DNA of 64,000 bases, taken from NCBI GenBank assembly GCA_023663225.1, contig JAMPHU010000008.1, positions 1 through 64,000 of the forward strand, written 5' to 3'. The position numbers were made by a program, and so were the translations under genes. Each line of letters opens with the position of its first letter. Position 1 is the first letter of the stretch. The stretch is from Candidatus Gastranaerophilales bacterium (GTDB taxonomy: Bacteria; Bacillota; Clostridia; Lachnospirales; Lachnospiraceae). The notes under the pieces are model-generated. The model was not told the DNA's origin. It ran no database searches and was given only the letters and a program-made list of their open reading frames with translations. Shown here piece after piece: positions 52,447-61,345 of the stretch.

Positions 52447-54210
52447 ATGAAGGAAAAGATTAGATTTTTCATAGGCAGAATCAAGGCGGGCAGACTGCGG
52501 GAGATGTGGAGACAGACTGCCTGGATTTACCGTTATGCCAGACGGTATTGGCTGGCGATGATTTTTTATACCTTTTTGGGGATGTTCGGCACGGCTGCGT
52601 CCCTTCTGACAAGTATGGTGTCCAAGGAACTGGTGGATATTATTACCGGTCATGAGACGGGAATCGTTCTTCAGACTTTCTGCATGATGATCGGGCTGAA
52701 TGTGGGAACCACGCTGGTCGGCATGGTTTCGGATTATGCGGCGGGATGGATTGGCATGAAGGTGGACGCGGAGATCAAGGCGGATATCTTTGAAAAAATT
52801 CTCGTGACGGACTGGGAGTCGCTGACCAATTACCACACGGGGGATCTGCTCACCAGATGGAGTTCGGACGCCACCAATATTTCCAGCGGCATCTTAAGTT
52901 TCCTGCCGAATTTTGTCATTTATTTGTTCCGCTTCGTCAGCGCATTTGCCATGATTCTCTATTATGATGCGTCCTTTGCCGTGTTTGCCTTTCTGGGGAT
53001 GCCTGTGAGCCTGATTTTGTCCAGAACGCTCATGAACCGCATGGTAAACAATGACAAGAGGAGCGCCGCCATGGGAGCCAGAATGTCCGGCTTTAATCAG
53101 GAGGCTTTCTCCAATGTGCAGATCATCAAGGCGTTCGATCTGGTGCGGCTCTATGCGGCCAGACTGCGGCAGCTTCAGCAGGAATATATTGCCATGCGGC
53201 TGGATTTTAAAAAGATGTCCGTGGGGACGTCCCTGCTTCTGACCACGGTGGGGCTGATCGTCTCGTATGCCTCTTACGGCTGGGGAATTTACCGGGTGTG
53301 GAGCGGAGCCATCACGTATGGCACCATGACCATGTTCCTCACGCTGTCGGGGACTTTGACGGGAACGCTGCACAATCTGACTTCGCTGGTTCCCACGGCC
53401 ATCGGGCTTACCACTTCGGCGGGGCGGCTTATGGATATCGTGGAGATGCCCAGAGAGGATTACCGTTACGATGAGGCGGTGGAGCGTTTCCGGGAAGCGC
53501 ATCGGACGGACGGAATCAGTCTCAGAATCCGGGACGTCCGGTATGCCTATAAAAACGGGAACGAGGTATTTGAACATGCCTCGCTGGAGGCGCATCCCCA
53601 TGAGGTGATTGGGCTGGTGGGGCCGTCGGGGGAGGGAAAGACCACAATGATGCGTCTGATGCTGGCGCTGATTGCACCGCAGGCGGGAGAGATTGAGCTG
53701 TGCGGGGACAGCGGGGACTGTCTTCCGCTGACGGCTTCCGCCAGAAAGCTCTTTTCCTATGTGCCGCAGGGCAACACGCTGTTTTCCGGCACCATTGCGG
53801 AGAATATGCGGAATGTGAAACCGGACGCCACGGAAGCGGAGATGATCGAGGCGCTGCGGCTGGCCTGTGCGTGGGAATTTGTGGAGCGGCTGCCGGACGG
53901 TCTGGGAAGCGCGGTGAAGGAGCGGGGCGGCGGTTTCTCGGAGGGACAGGCGCAGCGGCTTGCCATCGCCAGAGCGCTGCTCAGGAAATCGCCGATTCTG
54001 TTGCTGGACGAGGCCACTTCCGCACTGGATGTGGCCACGGAGAGAAAAGTGTTGAAGAATATTATGCAGGATGAATATCCGCGCACCTGTATCGTGACCA
54101 CCCACCGTCCCACGGTCTTAAGCGCCTGCAGCCGGGTCTATGGCATCCGGAACAGGCGTTGCGTGGTGCTGACCGAGGAGGAGATCGACGAACAGGTCAG
54201 AGGGTTTTGA
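52447..54210 (+). CDS. ABC exporter with fused membrane and ATPase domains
   Basis: A 587-residue half-transporter. The N-terminal region has six membrane segments, and the C-terminal ATPase has Walker A GPSGEGKT (392-399), the signature FSEGQ, Walker B ILLLDEATSALD and the H-loop TTHRP. It lacks an N-terminal C39 peptidase, so leader removal must be done by another enzyme, such as the signal peptidase at 55486. Position after the peptide suggests it exports that peptide. The ribosome-binding site is weak (GAGAG). Confidence 0.9.
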   Translation: MKEKIRFFIGRIKAGRLREMWRQTAWIYRYARRYWLAMIFYTFLGMFGTAASLLTSMVSKELVDIITGHETGIVLQTFCMMIGLNVGTTLVGMVSDYAAGWIGMKVDAEIKADIFEKILVTDWESLTNYHTGDLLTRWSSDATNISSGILSFLPNFVIYLFRFVSAFAMILYYDASFAVFAFLGMPVSLILSRTLMNRMVNNDKRSAAMGARMSGFNQEAFSNVQIIKAFDLVRLYAARLRQLQQEYIAMRLDFKKMSVGTSLLLTTVGLIVSYASYGWGIYRVWSGAITYGTMTMFLTLSGTLTGTLHNLTSLVPTAIGLTTSAGRLMDIVEMPREDYRYDEAVERFREAHRTDGISLRIRDVRYAYKNGNEVFEHASLEAHPHEVIGLVGPSGEGKTTMMRLMLALIAPQAGEIELCGDSGDCLPLTASARKLFSYVPQGNTLFSGTIAENMRNVKPDATEAEMIEALRLACAWEFVERLPDGLGSAVKERGGGFSEGQAQRLAIARALLRKSPILLLDEATSALDVATERKVLKNIMQDEYPRTCIVTTHRPTVLSACSRVYGIRNRRCVVLTEEEIDEQVRGF

Positions 54211-54236
54211 GAAACGCCGTCTCGGAAGAGGTCGTT

Positions 54237-55406
54237 TTAGGAGATTTCGGGAGATTCCGTTTCTAAAAAACGCTGTATGGCGTCCCGGACGGCCTCCACG
54301 GCTTGCGGCCGCGGCGTACAGTGCAGACGGCATACCAGAATCCGCTTGGCCAGAGCGTCCACAAGGCGGAGGCTCCTGCCGTAGAGTTTCCCGTTCCATG
54401 AGGGGGAAATCAGGCGCTGCAGAACGAGCAGCCGTTTCCGATCCTCGGAGAGTTCCTCCACATAGTCGGAGGCGGACTGCCGAAGCAGGATAATCCCGCC
54501 CAGCGGATGGGTTCCGGCGTCGGAGCATCCGGAGCTGCCGCACCATGGGATTCCGTGGATGAGCGGCTGCCCGTTTTCCATGGCCAGAAGATTCAGATCC
54601 CCGTTGAGGACAGGCGTTTGGTAAAGCGTGTGCCACAGGGCGGCATGGGTGGATTTCCCGGTGCCGGAAGAAGCGGAAAACAGCCACGCTTTTCCCTCAT
54701 ACAGAATGGAAGAGGAGTGCAGAACCGCCATATTGTGCTGCAGAGCCAGATAGAGGAACGGTATCTGCAGGGCGTGGAACAAGTCGCTTTGGAAAACTGG
54801 AGTAAAGGGCAGGGTACAATAGCAGGTGCAGAGGGAGGCGTCTTTGGACAGATGGATCTCGGCAATCTGCGGGGCGGCCGGGAAGAGCAGGATATACCGC
54901 TCCCTGTTTTCAATCACGGTCAAGTCGCTGCTTCTCAGCAGCAGTCTGCCGTTTTCATGGACGGCGGGCGCATGGGACAGCACCCGGATGCGCAGACAGG
55001 GATGTGCCGCAGGTTCACAGGCGAAAGCGTCCAGCTCTGCGGGGAAGGCCTGCGGAGGCCCGTAGAGCGCGCAGACCAGCCCGGCGATGTGGATGCAGCG
55101 GTAAAAAGGCACTTCCGCAGGGCATTCGGATTCAGGGACGAGAAGTCCCTGCGCCGCAAGATGCTCCGTAAATTCCCGGACGTCCCGCTCCAAATCGGGG
55201 CGGGAGCCAAGGTCTGCGCCGTAGTGTCCGGCGCAGAGTGCGGTGAGTTCCTCCACGGTGCGTTCTTTCTTGAGCAGATTCCAGAGATATGCGCCGGTCT
55301 CGTTGATTTGGATGCCCCGCTGCTGGTCGGCGATGAGCTGGCCGACGGGGAGCAGATAGGGGATTCCGGCGATTCGTTTTAACACATAGGATTTGTTTTG
55401 CTTCAT
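54237..55406 (-). CDS. PqqD-HprK-like kinase fusion
   Basis: A 389-residue protein on the opposite strand. Residues 1-95 form a PqqD-like domain (INETGAYLWNLLKKERTVEEL), and the C-terminal part is an HprK-related kinase with SSGTGKST (246-253) and VLNGDLNLL. HprK-like proteins phosphorylate serine, and related kinases paired with PqqD are known in peptide and exopolysaccharide loci. Here the PqqD part could bring the leader of the 51898 peptide to the kinase. It shares a divergent start region with the signal peptidase gene. ATG 55404-55406 is preceded by AGAGAGG; a TTG lies one codon earlier. Confidence 0.85.
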   Translation of the reverse strand: MKQNKSYVLKRIAGIPYLLPVGQLIADQQRGIQINETGAYLWNLLKKERTVEELTALCAGHYGADLGSRPDLERDVREFTEHLAAQGLLVPESECPAEVPFYRCIHIAGLVCALYGPPQAFPAELDAFACEPAAHPCLRIRVLSHAPAVHENGRLLLRSSDLTVIENRERYILLFPAAPQIAEIHLSKDASLCTCYCTLPFTPVFQSDLFHALQIPFLYLALQHNMAVLHSSSILYEGKAWLFSASSGTGKSTHAALWHTLYQTPVLNGDLNLLAMENGQPLIHGIPWCGSSGCSDAGTHPLGGIILLRQSASDYVEELSEDRKRLLVLQRLISPSWNGKLYGRSLRLVDALAKRILVCRLHCTPRPQAVEAVRDAIQRFLETESPEIS

Positions 55407-55485
55407 CAATATGGCCTCTCTATGTCATCTTTCTGTCATTTTTGTGTATCGTTTTTGGATAGGGTTTTCTATAGATGATTATAGC

Positions 55486-55986
55486 ATGACGACGGCCGAA
55501 AAGCTATCGCGGAGATCAAATGTGGATAAATTAAACAGGACAGAATCACAATCACAAACAAACCGGAAGGTCAGTCCGGAGGAGCTTCTGCTGGCGGGCA
55601 GGACGATTCAGTTTACGCCTGTGGGGCGCAGTATGTATCCGCTCCTTGTGCCGGGGCGGGATCAGGCGGTGGTGGCTCCCATCGGGGATAGGACGCCGCG
55701 GCGGGGAGATGTGGTACTCTACCGCAGGGACAGCGGGATGCTGGTGCTGCACCGCATCTGGAAACGCCGTCGGGACGGGTTCTATATGGTAGGTGACAAT
55801 GAGAGAAGCGTAGAGGGACCTTTGCGCAGGGATCAGCTGAGAGGGATTCTGGTGGGGGTGGTACACAAGGGCAGGACATTTTCCGCGGATTCCGTTCCGT
55901 ACTGCATGGCAGCCGGGCTGTGGCTGCGGCTTAGGCCGTTGCGGCCACTGCTTGCCCGACTGGCCGCGAAGGTCGTCAAACATTAA
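55486..55986 (+). CDS. ER-type signal peptidase (S24/S26 family)
   Basis: A 166-residue peptidase with the nucleophilic S49 in VGRSMYPLLVPG and H89 in MLVLHRI where Gram-negative type I peptidases have Lys; this Ser-His pair is the pattern of SipW/ER-type signal peptidases. GDVVLYR and YMVGDNERSVEGP complete the conserved boxes. No clear membrane anchor is present at the N-terminus. It likely processes the peptide exported by the neighbouring transporter. The start is uncertain: ATG 55486 is the best candidate, as an open frame from 55393 runs into the divergent gene. Confidence 0.8.
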   Translation: MTTAEKLSRRSNVDKLNRTESQSQTNRKVSPEELLLAGRTIQFTPVGRSMYPLLVPGRDQAVVAPIGDRTPRRGDVVLYRRDSGMLVLHRIWKRRRDGFYMVGDNERSVEGPLRRDQLRGILVGVVHKGRTFSADSVPYCMAAGLWLRLRPLRPLLARLAAKVVKH

Positions 55987-56055
55987 GAGAGCCTGTCGGT
56001 CGTTTCAAACCGTCAGGCTCCTTTGATTTGTCTGATTGTATGCCGTTTGATCCGC

Positions 56056-57762
56056 TTATGCGGGCAACTCGAATTTGGCGATCAAGGCGTCCAGCGAAGC
56101 GGCCTGTGCCGACAGCTCCTGACTGGTCGCGGAGGATTCCTCTGCGACGGCCGCATTGGTCTGGATGACGTCGGAAATCTGGTTGATTCCCTGCTCTGCC
56201 TCTTTCATGGTGGCTGCCTGATTGGTGGAGAGAATGCTCAGTTCTTTGGAAGAAACCGCAACCTTCCTGATGCCGTCCACCACGATCTCGATGGACGCTA
56301 CCGCACGGTCGGCGATCTTGTTGCCGTTTTCCACTTCCAGCATAGCTCCCTCGATCAGGGTTCTGGTGTCTGCGGCGGATTTGCTGCTCTGTTCTGCCAG
56401 CTGGCGGATTTGATCAGCCACAACGGAGAAGCCTCGTCCGGCCTCGCCCGCCCTTGCCGCCTCGATGGAAGCGTTCAGGGAGAGCAGGTTGGTCTGCTCC
56501 GCGATACTGTCGATTTCCCCGATGATATTGCCGATCTTCTGGGACGTTTCACTGATGCGCGCCATGGCTTCGGCCATGGCTCTCATATCCTCGCTGCTGG
56601 TGTTAGCCACATCCGCATATCTCTGGGACTGCTGATAAGCTTCTTCTGCAGAGGCGGCGGCTTTCTCTGCCGCGGCGGCGATGGTCGTAATCTGCGCCTG
56701 AATTTCCTCTACTGCACCGGCCTGTTCGGTAGCGCCTTCCGCAAGGCTTATGGCGGTCTCGGCCAGATTGCCGGAGCCTGCCGTCACCTGAATGGAGGAC
56801 TCTTCGATAAAGTGCATCGTATCTACCATGCAGTCGCGCAGTTTCTTGGCGGAATCAAAAAGTTGTTTGAAATCGCCCACATATCGGCTGCCGTCCTTGG
56901 AGCGCACCGTATAATCGGAATTGGCCATTTGACCCAGCACATGCTCCAGATCGGCGATGATGAAGTCCAAAGACTGCGCCATATCGTTGGCGGACGCAAT
57001 CATATCGGCCACTTCGTCCGTGGTATCGGCCGTGGGGAACGGACTGAACAGATCGCCCTTGGCAAACTCCTCCAGTCTGTCTCCCAGCTGGATTAACGGC
57101 TTGGAAATGCCGGAGGCAATATTGCTTCCCAGACGGATGGAGAAAGTAATCGAAAGGATGATTACAATCGCAATCACAATCACAAGCAGGATGCAGACGG
57201 CCGTCATGGTGGCAGAGACGCTGTCCCCGCGATCCACTTTGATCTCCATGATGGCAATCAGCTCGTCGTTGATCTCGTCATACAGGGGCATCAGCTCGTT
57301 CATGGCTCGCTCCTGCGCCTCTTTGGAGGCTGCGGTATCCGAGACGGCGCCCAATTCCATGATCTCGTGTTCCAATGCCCAGTAATCTTTCAGAGCATCG
57401 GAAATTTGGCGGTAAATCTTTTTGTTGGCGTCCGACACCATGGAACTCTCAAGATCGGCAAAGCTCTGTGTGAACTGCTCCACGCTCTGGTCATGGGAGG
57501 TGCGCATATTCCGGATGGCGTCCGGATCATCATATCCGATACATCCCCGCAGCGCAGATCTTGCTTCGGCGAAGTAGGTCATGGTCTTGCCCACGTCTCC
57601 CTGTGCAAAACCGTAGTCTCTCAGTGAATTGGCATAGATGACGGCAACCGTGATCAGTCCGATCAGGGCAACTACCGCAACTGCCGCGGGAATGCCTGTT
57701 GCGAAGACAAAAGCCCGCACCAGACGCTCTTTGATTCGATACTTGTTTAGTTTTTTCGACAT
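56056..57762 (-). CDS. Methyl-accepting chemotaxis protein
   Basis: A 568-residue transmembrane receptor. Two membrane segments flank a sensory domain of about 170 residues with a four-helix look. A HAMP domain follows, and the signalling tip is [24 protein letters not shown], the universal MCP hairpin. It connects to CheA/CheW. The start at 57762 follows AAGGAGG, while upstream codons on the same frame do not. It faces away from the peptide locus. A role in sensing for surface polysaccharide production is not shown. Confidence 0.95.
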   Translation of the reverse strand: MSKKLNKYRIKERLVRAFVFATGIPAAVAVVALIGLITVAVIYANSLRDYGFAQGDVGKTMTYFAEARSALRGCIGYDDPDAIRNMRTSHDQSVEQFTQSFADLESSMVSDANKKIYRQISDALKDYWALEHEIMELGAVSDTAASKEAQERAMNELMPLYDEINDELIAIMEIKVDRGDSVSATMTAVCILLVIVIAIVIILSITFSIRLGSNIASGISKPLIQLGDRLEEFAKGDLFSPFPTADTTDEVADMIASANDMAQSLDFIIADLEHVLGQMANSDYTVRSKDGSRYVGDFKQLFDSAKKLRDCMVDTMHFIEESSIQVTAGSGNLAETAISLAEGATEQAGAVEEIQAQITTIAAAAEKAAASAEEAYQQSQRYADVANTSSEDMRAMAEAMARISETSQKIGNIIGEIDSIAEQTNLLSLNASIEAARAGEAGRGFSVVADQIRQLAEQSSKSAADTRTLIEGAMLEVENGNKIADRAVASIEIVVDGIRKVAVSSKELSILSTNQAATMKEAEQGINQISDVIQTNAAVAEESSATSQELSAQAASLDALIAKFELPA

Positions 57763-58018
57763 TTCATTATCCTCCTTGTATTGTCCCTTAGAATGCTGCA
57801 CAAAATTTCTGCAAGAGCTCAGACCAAAAACAGAAAACGGTCTATACATTGTATTCTAGGGCTACACAAGTCGATAACAAGGTTGAAAATACTAACGTAG
57901 AGTACATGTACATATAGATCGATCGGCAATTTTCCGCCGTTTTTGTCCGATTCCTTTACAGAATATCACTTTGCGCGAAATTTGTAAACCGAGAAACGCT
58001 ATTTTTAAAAGCAGATCC

Positions 58019-58576
58019 TCACAGCTTCATCATATGGACGCAGATTTCCGCCATCTCCTCCGCGGGGAGCGGGTGGGGAGATTTCAACCAAGTCTCGACC
58101 ACGCCCACATAGCCCGAGACGATAAAGGCCGGGTAGTATTCGCCGGAAGCCTCGGGGGCGGAGAAGAGATGGGAGAGCCGCACCGTCACCAGATCTCGCA
58201 GGCCGTTCACAAAAGCCATATCCCCGTGGGGACCGATCATCACCCGGGCAAGGCTGTAGTGGCGTTCCAGAAAAGCGAAAATTTCCGTCAACACGGCCTT
58301 GTGGGTGGACGGCAGTGGGTCTTCCTCGGCGGTGCGCTCCAGAATATCGTTAAATTCCACGAACAGTTCCTTTTCTATTTTGTGCAGCATATCGAAGATA
58401 TCCGTATAGTGCAGATAGAAGGTTCCCCGGTTGATATCTGCCAGATCGGCAAGCTCTTTCACGGTGATATCCTTGATCTCTTTCTCTTCCATCAGCCGGA
58501 TCAGGCTCTGCTGCAGGAGCGCCCGGGTCTTCCGAACCCGGCGGTCCGTTTTCTCCTGTTTTATCGTTCCTCTCAT
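58019..58576 (-). CDS. TetR-family transcription regulator
   Basis: A protein of about 185 residues with the TetR N-terminal helix-turn-helix (ITVKELADLADINRGTFYLHYTD) and a C-terminal ligand domain of about 120 residues. It is transcribed away from an MMPL transporter gene, a common repressor-target arrangement. The start is uncertain: ATG 58576 has AGAGG close by, and further in-frame codons lie up to 58636. The intergenic region holds TCGACAA repeats and an AGTATT-TTG-AATACT palindrome. Confidence 0.85.
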   Translation of the reverse strand: MRGTIKQEKTDRRVRKTRALLQQSLIRLMEEKEIKDITVKELADLADINRGTFYLHYTDIFDMLHKIEKELFVEFNDILERTAEEDPLPSTHKAVLTEIFAFLERHYSLARVMIGPHGDMAFVNGLRDLVTVRLSHLFSAPEASGEYYPAFIVSGYVGVVETWLKSPHPLPAEEMAEICVHMMKL

Positions 58577-58626
58577 TGTTCCTCTCATTCCGCCGCTCAG
58601 ACGGCATTTTCTAAACATTTTATAAA

Positions 58627-58792
58627 AACTCGACAAGATTCGACAAAATGTCTATAAACACACAGCGAAGTACAATTTGTTTATTGCCTTTTCCCTAATC
58701 CTTATTATAATATATTTCAACAAGAAAATCAACACCAGTTAAGTATTTGACTTGTGTTGCATATTATATTTTTGTTCAGTATTTTGAATACT
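58627..58792. promoter_or_regulatory. TetR/MMPL divergent control region
   Basis: Two TCGACAA repeats lie at about 58630-58645, close to the TetR start, and a palindrome AGTATT-TTG-AATACT at 58778-58792 stands 40 bases before the MMPL start. These are candidate TetR operators. The region is AT-rich, as expected for divergent promoters. Confidence 0.45.
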
Positions 58793-58831
58793 AACCGATT
58801 TCGAGAGAGTTTGGGAAGGAAGGGGAGGCTC

Positions 58832-61345
58832 ATGGAAACAAAAGAGAAGAAAGACGATTCCTTTATGATAAAACTGTCCACGCTGATCGTGGATAAGCGC
58901 AAAGGTTTTTATCTGATCTTTATTGTGCTGATACTTTTCAGCATTTTATCCATGAACAAAGTGAAGGTCAACAATGATCTGACCACCTATCTGCCGGAGA
59001 CCACGGAGACCAGACGGGGGATTGACCTGATGGACGAACAGTTTGTCACATACGGCACGGCCCGTGTGATGGTCTGCAATATCACCTATGCGGAGGCGGA
59101 GGAGCTGGCGGAGAAACTGGAGGCGGCGGAAGGGGTCAGTATGCTCGACTTCGACGACACCGAGGATCACTATCATGACATGGAGGCGCTGTTCGACGTC
59201 ACTTTCGCCTATGAGGCGGAGGAGGCTGAGGCGCAGGAGTGTCTGGACGGTGTGTTGGGGATGCTGGACGGATACGATCTGTATTATTCCTCCGACATCG
59301 GTCAGGAGGAGCGGGACGCGGACGACCTGAATAATGATATGATTATCATTCTGGTGCTGGCGGGCGCGGTGATCGTGGCGGTACTTTTGTTTACTTCCAC
59401 CACTTACGCGGAGATTCCCGTCTATCTGATGACCTTTATTGTGGCGGCCATTCTGAACAAAGGAACGAACTATTGGTTCGGAACCATCAGCTTTGTCACC
59501 AATTCCATCGCAGTGGTGCTGCAGCTTGCGCTTGCTCTGGACTATGCCATTATTCTGGCGCACCGCTTTATGGAGGAGCATGAGGACAAGGACGCCAGAG
59601 AGGCCGTGATTGTGGCGCTGAGCAAGGCGATCCCGGAGATTTCCTCCAGTTCCCTGACCACGGTGTCCGGCATGGTGGCCTTGATGTTTATGCAGTTTCG
59701 GATCGGTTATGATATGGGCATTATTCTGGCCAAGTCCATTGTGCTGAGTCTGGTGTCGGTGTTCCTGCTGATGCCCGGCCTGCTGCTCACGTTTTCCAAG
59801 GCCATCGACAACACTCATCACAAAAGTTTTGTGCCGAAGATCACGCCGGTGGGAAAATTCTGCGTGCATACCCGCTATATTGTGCCGCCGATTTTGGTGG
59901 TGACGGTGGCCGCCGCCTGTATTCTATCGGGCAAGGCGCAATATGTGTACGACGTGAACACGCTGGAATCCAAAAACATGAGTGACAACCGCTTCTCCGT
60001 GAGCATGGTGAATCAAGAGTTCGGAACGGTGAATACGCTGGCGGTGCTTGTACCCAACGGGGACTACGCCAAGGAGGGGCAGGCGCTGCGGAGGCTGTCG
60101 CGTATGCCGGAGATTGATTCCTGCATGGGGCTGTCGAATATCGAGGCCATGGACGGCTATCTGCTGACGCAGGAGTTGACGCCCAGAGAGTTTTCCGAGC
60201 TGATTGATCTGGATGTGGAGGTGGCAGATCTGCTCTATGCGGCCTATGCGGTGGATCAGAGCAATTATGGGGCGCTGATCGGCAATGTGGCGGATTATCA
60301 GGTGCCGCTGATTGATATGTTCCTATTTATTTATGACCAGAAAGAGAGCGGCAATATTACGCTGGACGATGAGCTGGAGGAGACGCTGACAGACGCCTAT
60401 TCTCAGATCAGCATTGCCAAAAACCAGCTCCTCGGGGAGCGTTACAGCCGTTTCGTGCTGCAGCTGGCGGTGCCTTTGGAGGGGGAGGAGACCAACGCGG
60501 CGCTGGAGAAAATCCGTGCGGCCATGGCGGAATATTATCCCATAGAGGAGATCTATCTGGTGGGCAACTCCACCAGCAGCAGGGATCTGAGCGATTCTTT
60601 CAGCATGGACAATACCATTATCACGGTGTTGACGGCCTTGTTCGTCATGATCATCCTGCTGTTTACGTTCCAGTCGGCCGGACTGCCCGTGCTGTTGGTG
60701 GTCACGATTCAAGGCAGTATCTGGATGAATTTCTCGCTTCCGTATCTGTTGGACGAACCGGTGTATTTTCTGGGCTATCTGGTGGTCTCCGCCATCCAGA
60801 TGGGCGCAACCATCGACTATGCCATCGTCATCACCAGCAGGTATACGGATTTAAAGACGTTTATGCCGATCAAAGAAGCGATTGTGGAGACGCTGAATCA
60901 GGCGTTTCCGACCATCGTCACCAGCGGTTCCGTTTTGGTGGCGGCGGGCTTTATCATCAGCGACGTATCTTCCAACGCGGTGGTGGCCGCCATTGGTCTG
61001 GCGCTGGGGCGGGGAACGCTGACTTCCATTGCGATGGTGTTGCTCGTGCTGCCGCAGACACTTTTGGTAGGCGATATCATCATCGAAAAGACGGCGTTTA
61101 CCATCAATCATAATCTGACCAAGCCGCTTCCCGCGAGCGGCAGAATCCGGATGAACGGCCATGTGCGGGGCTATGTGAACGGCATTATCGACGGCGAGTT
61201 CTCCGGCGTCATCGACGGGGAGATCGGCGCCGTGGTTCGGGCCAGAGATGTGGTGGAGGAGCTGGGCGGGGAGCAGAGCGGCAGGCAAAGGCTGCCGGAG
61301 ATCACGGTTTCCGGGGAAGGAGAGGTGGCGGAACATGAAGCGTAA
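58832..61345 (+). CDS. MMPL/RND-superfamily transporter
   Basis: An 837-residue transporter with two repeats of one plus five membrane segments and large extracytoplasmic loops, the layout of MMPL/RND proteins (two units around KRKGFYLIFIVLILFSILSM and TVLTALFVMIILLFTFQSA; GATIDYAIVITSRY in TM4 of the second unit). MMPL proteins move lipids, siderophores or hydrophobic drugs using the proton gradient. The C-terminal tail has a repetitive GIIDGEFSGVIDGEIG stretch. ATG 58832 follows GGGGAGG; an earlier TTG at 58754 has no site. The gene overlaps the next by 11 bases. Confidence 0.9.
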   Translation: METKEKKDDSFMIKLSTLIVDKRKGFYLIFIVLILFSILSMNKVKVNNDLTTYLPETTETRRGIDLMDEQFVTYGTARVMVCNITYAEAEELAEKLEAAEGVSMLDFDDTEDHYHDMEALFDVTFAYEAEEAEAQECLDGVLGMLDGYDLYYSSDIGQEERDADDLNNDMIIILVLAGAVIVAVLLFTSTTYAEIPVYLMTFIVAAILNKGTNYWFGTISFVTNSIAVVLQLALALDYAIILAHRFMEEHEDKDAREAVIVALSKAIPEISSSSLTTVSGMVALMFMQFRIGYDMGIILAKSIVLSLVSVFLLMPGLLLTFSKAIDNTHHKSFVPKITPVGKFCVHTRYIVPPILVVTVAAACILSGKAQYVYDVNTLESKNMSDNRFSVSMVNQEFGTVNTLAVLVPNGDYAKEGQALRRLSRMPEIDSCMGLSNIEAMDGYLLTQELTPREFSELIDLDVEVADLLYAAYAVDQSNYGALIGNVADYQVPLIDMFLFIYDQKESGNITLDDELEETLTDAYSQISIAKNQLLGERYSRFVLQLAVPLEGEETNAALEKIRAAMAEYYPIEEIYLVGNSTSSRDLSDSFSMDNTIITVLTALFVMIILLFTFQSAGLPVLLVVTIQGSIWMNFSLPYLLDEPVYFLGYLVVSAIQMGATIDYAIVITSRYTDLKTFMPIKEAIVETLNQAFPTIVTSGSVLVAAGFIISDVSSNAVVAAIGLALGRGTLTSIAMVLLVLPQTLLVGDIIIEKTAFTINHNLTKPLPASGRIRMNGHVRGYVNGIIDGEFSGVIDGEIGAVVRARDVVEELGGEQSGRQRLPEITVSGEGEVAEHEA

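Noticed and set aside
52447..54210. Bacteriocin exporter with leader peptidase
   Set aside because: The N-terminus lacks the C39 Cys/His motifs and begins directly with membrane segments.
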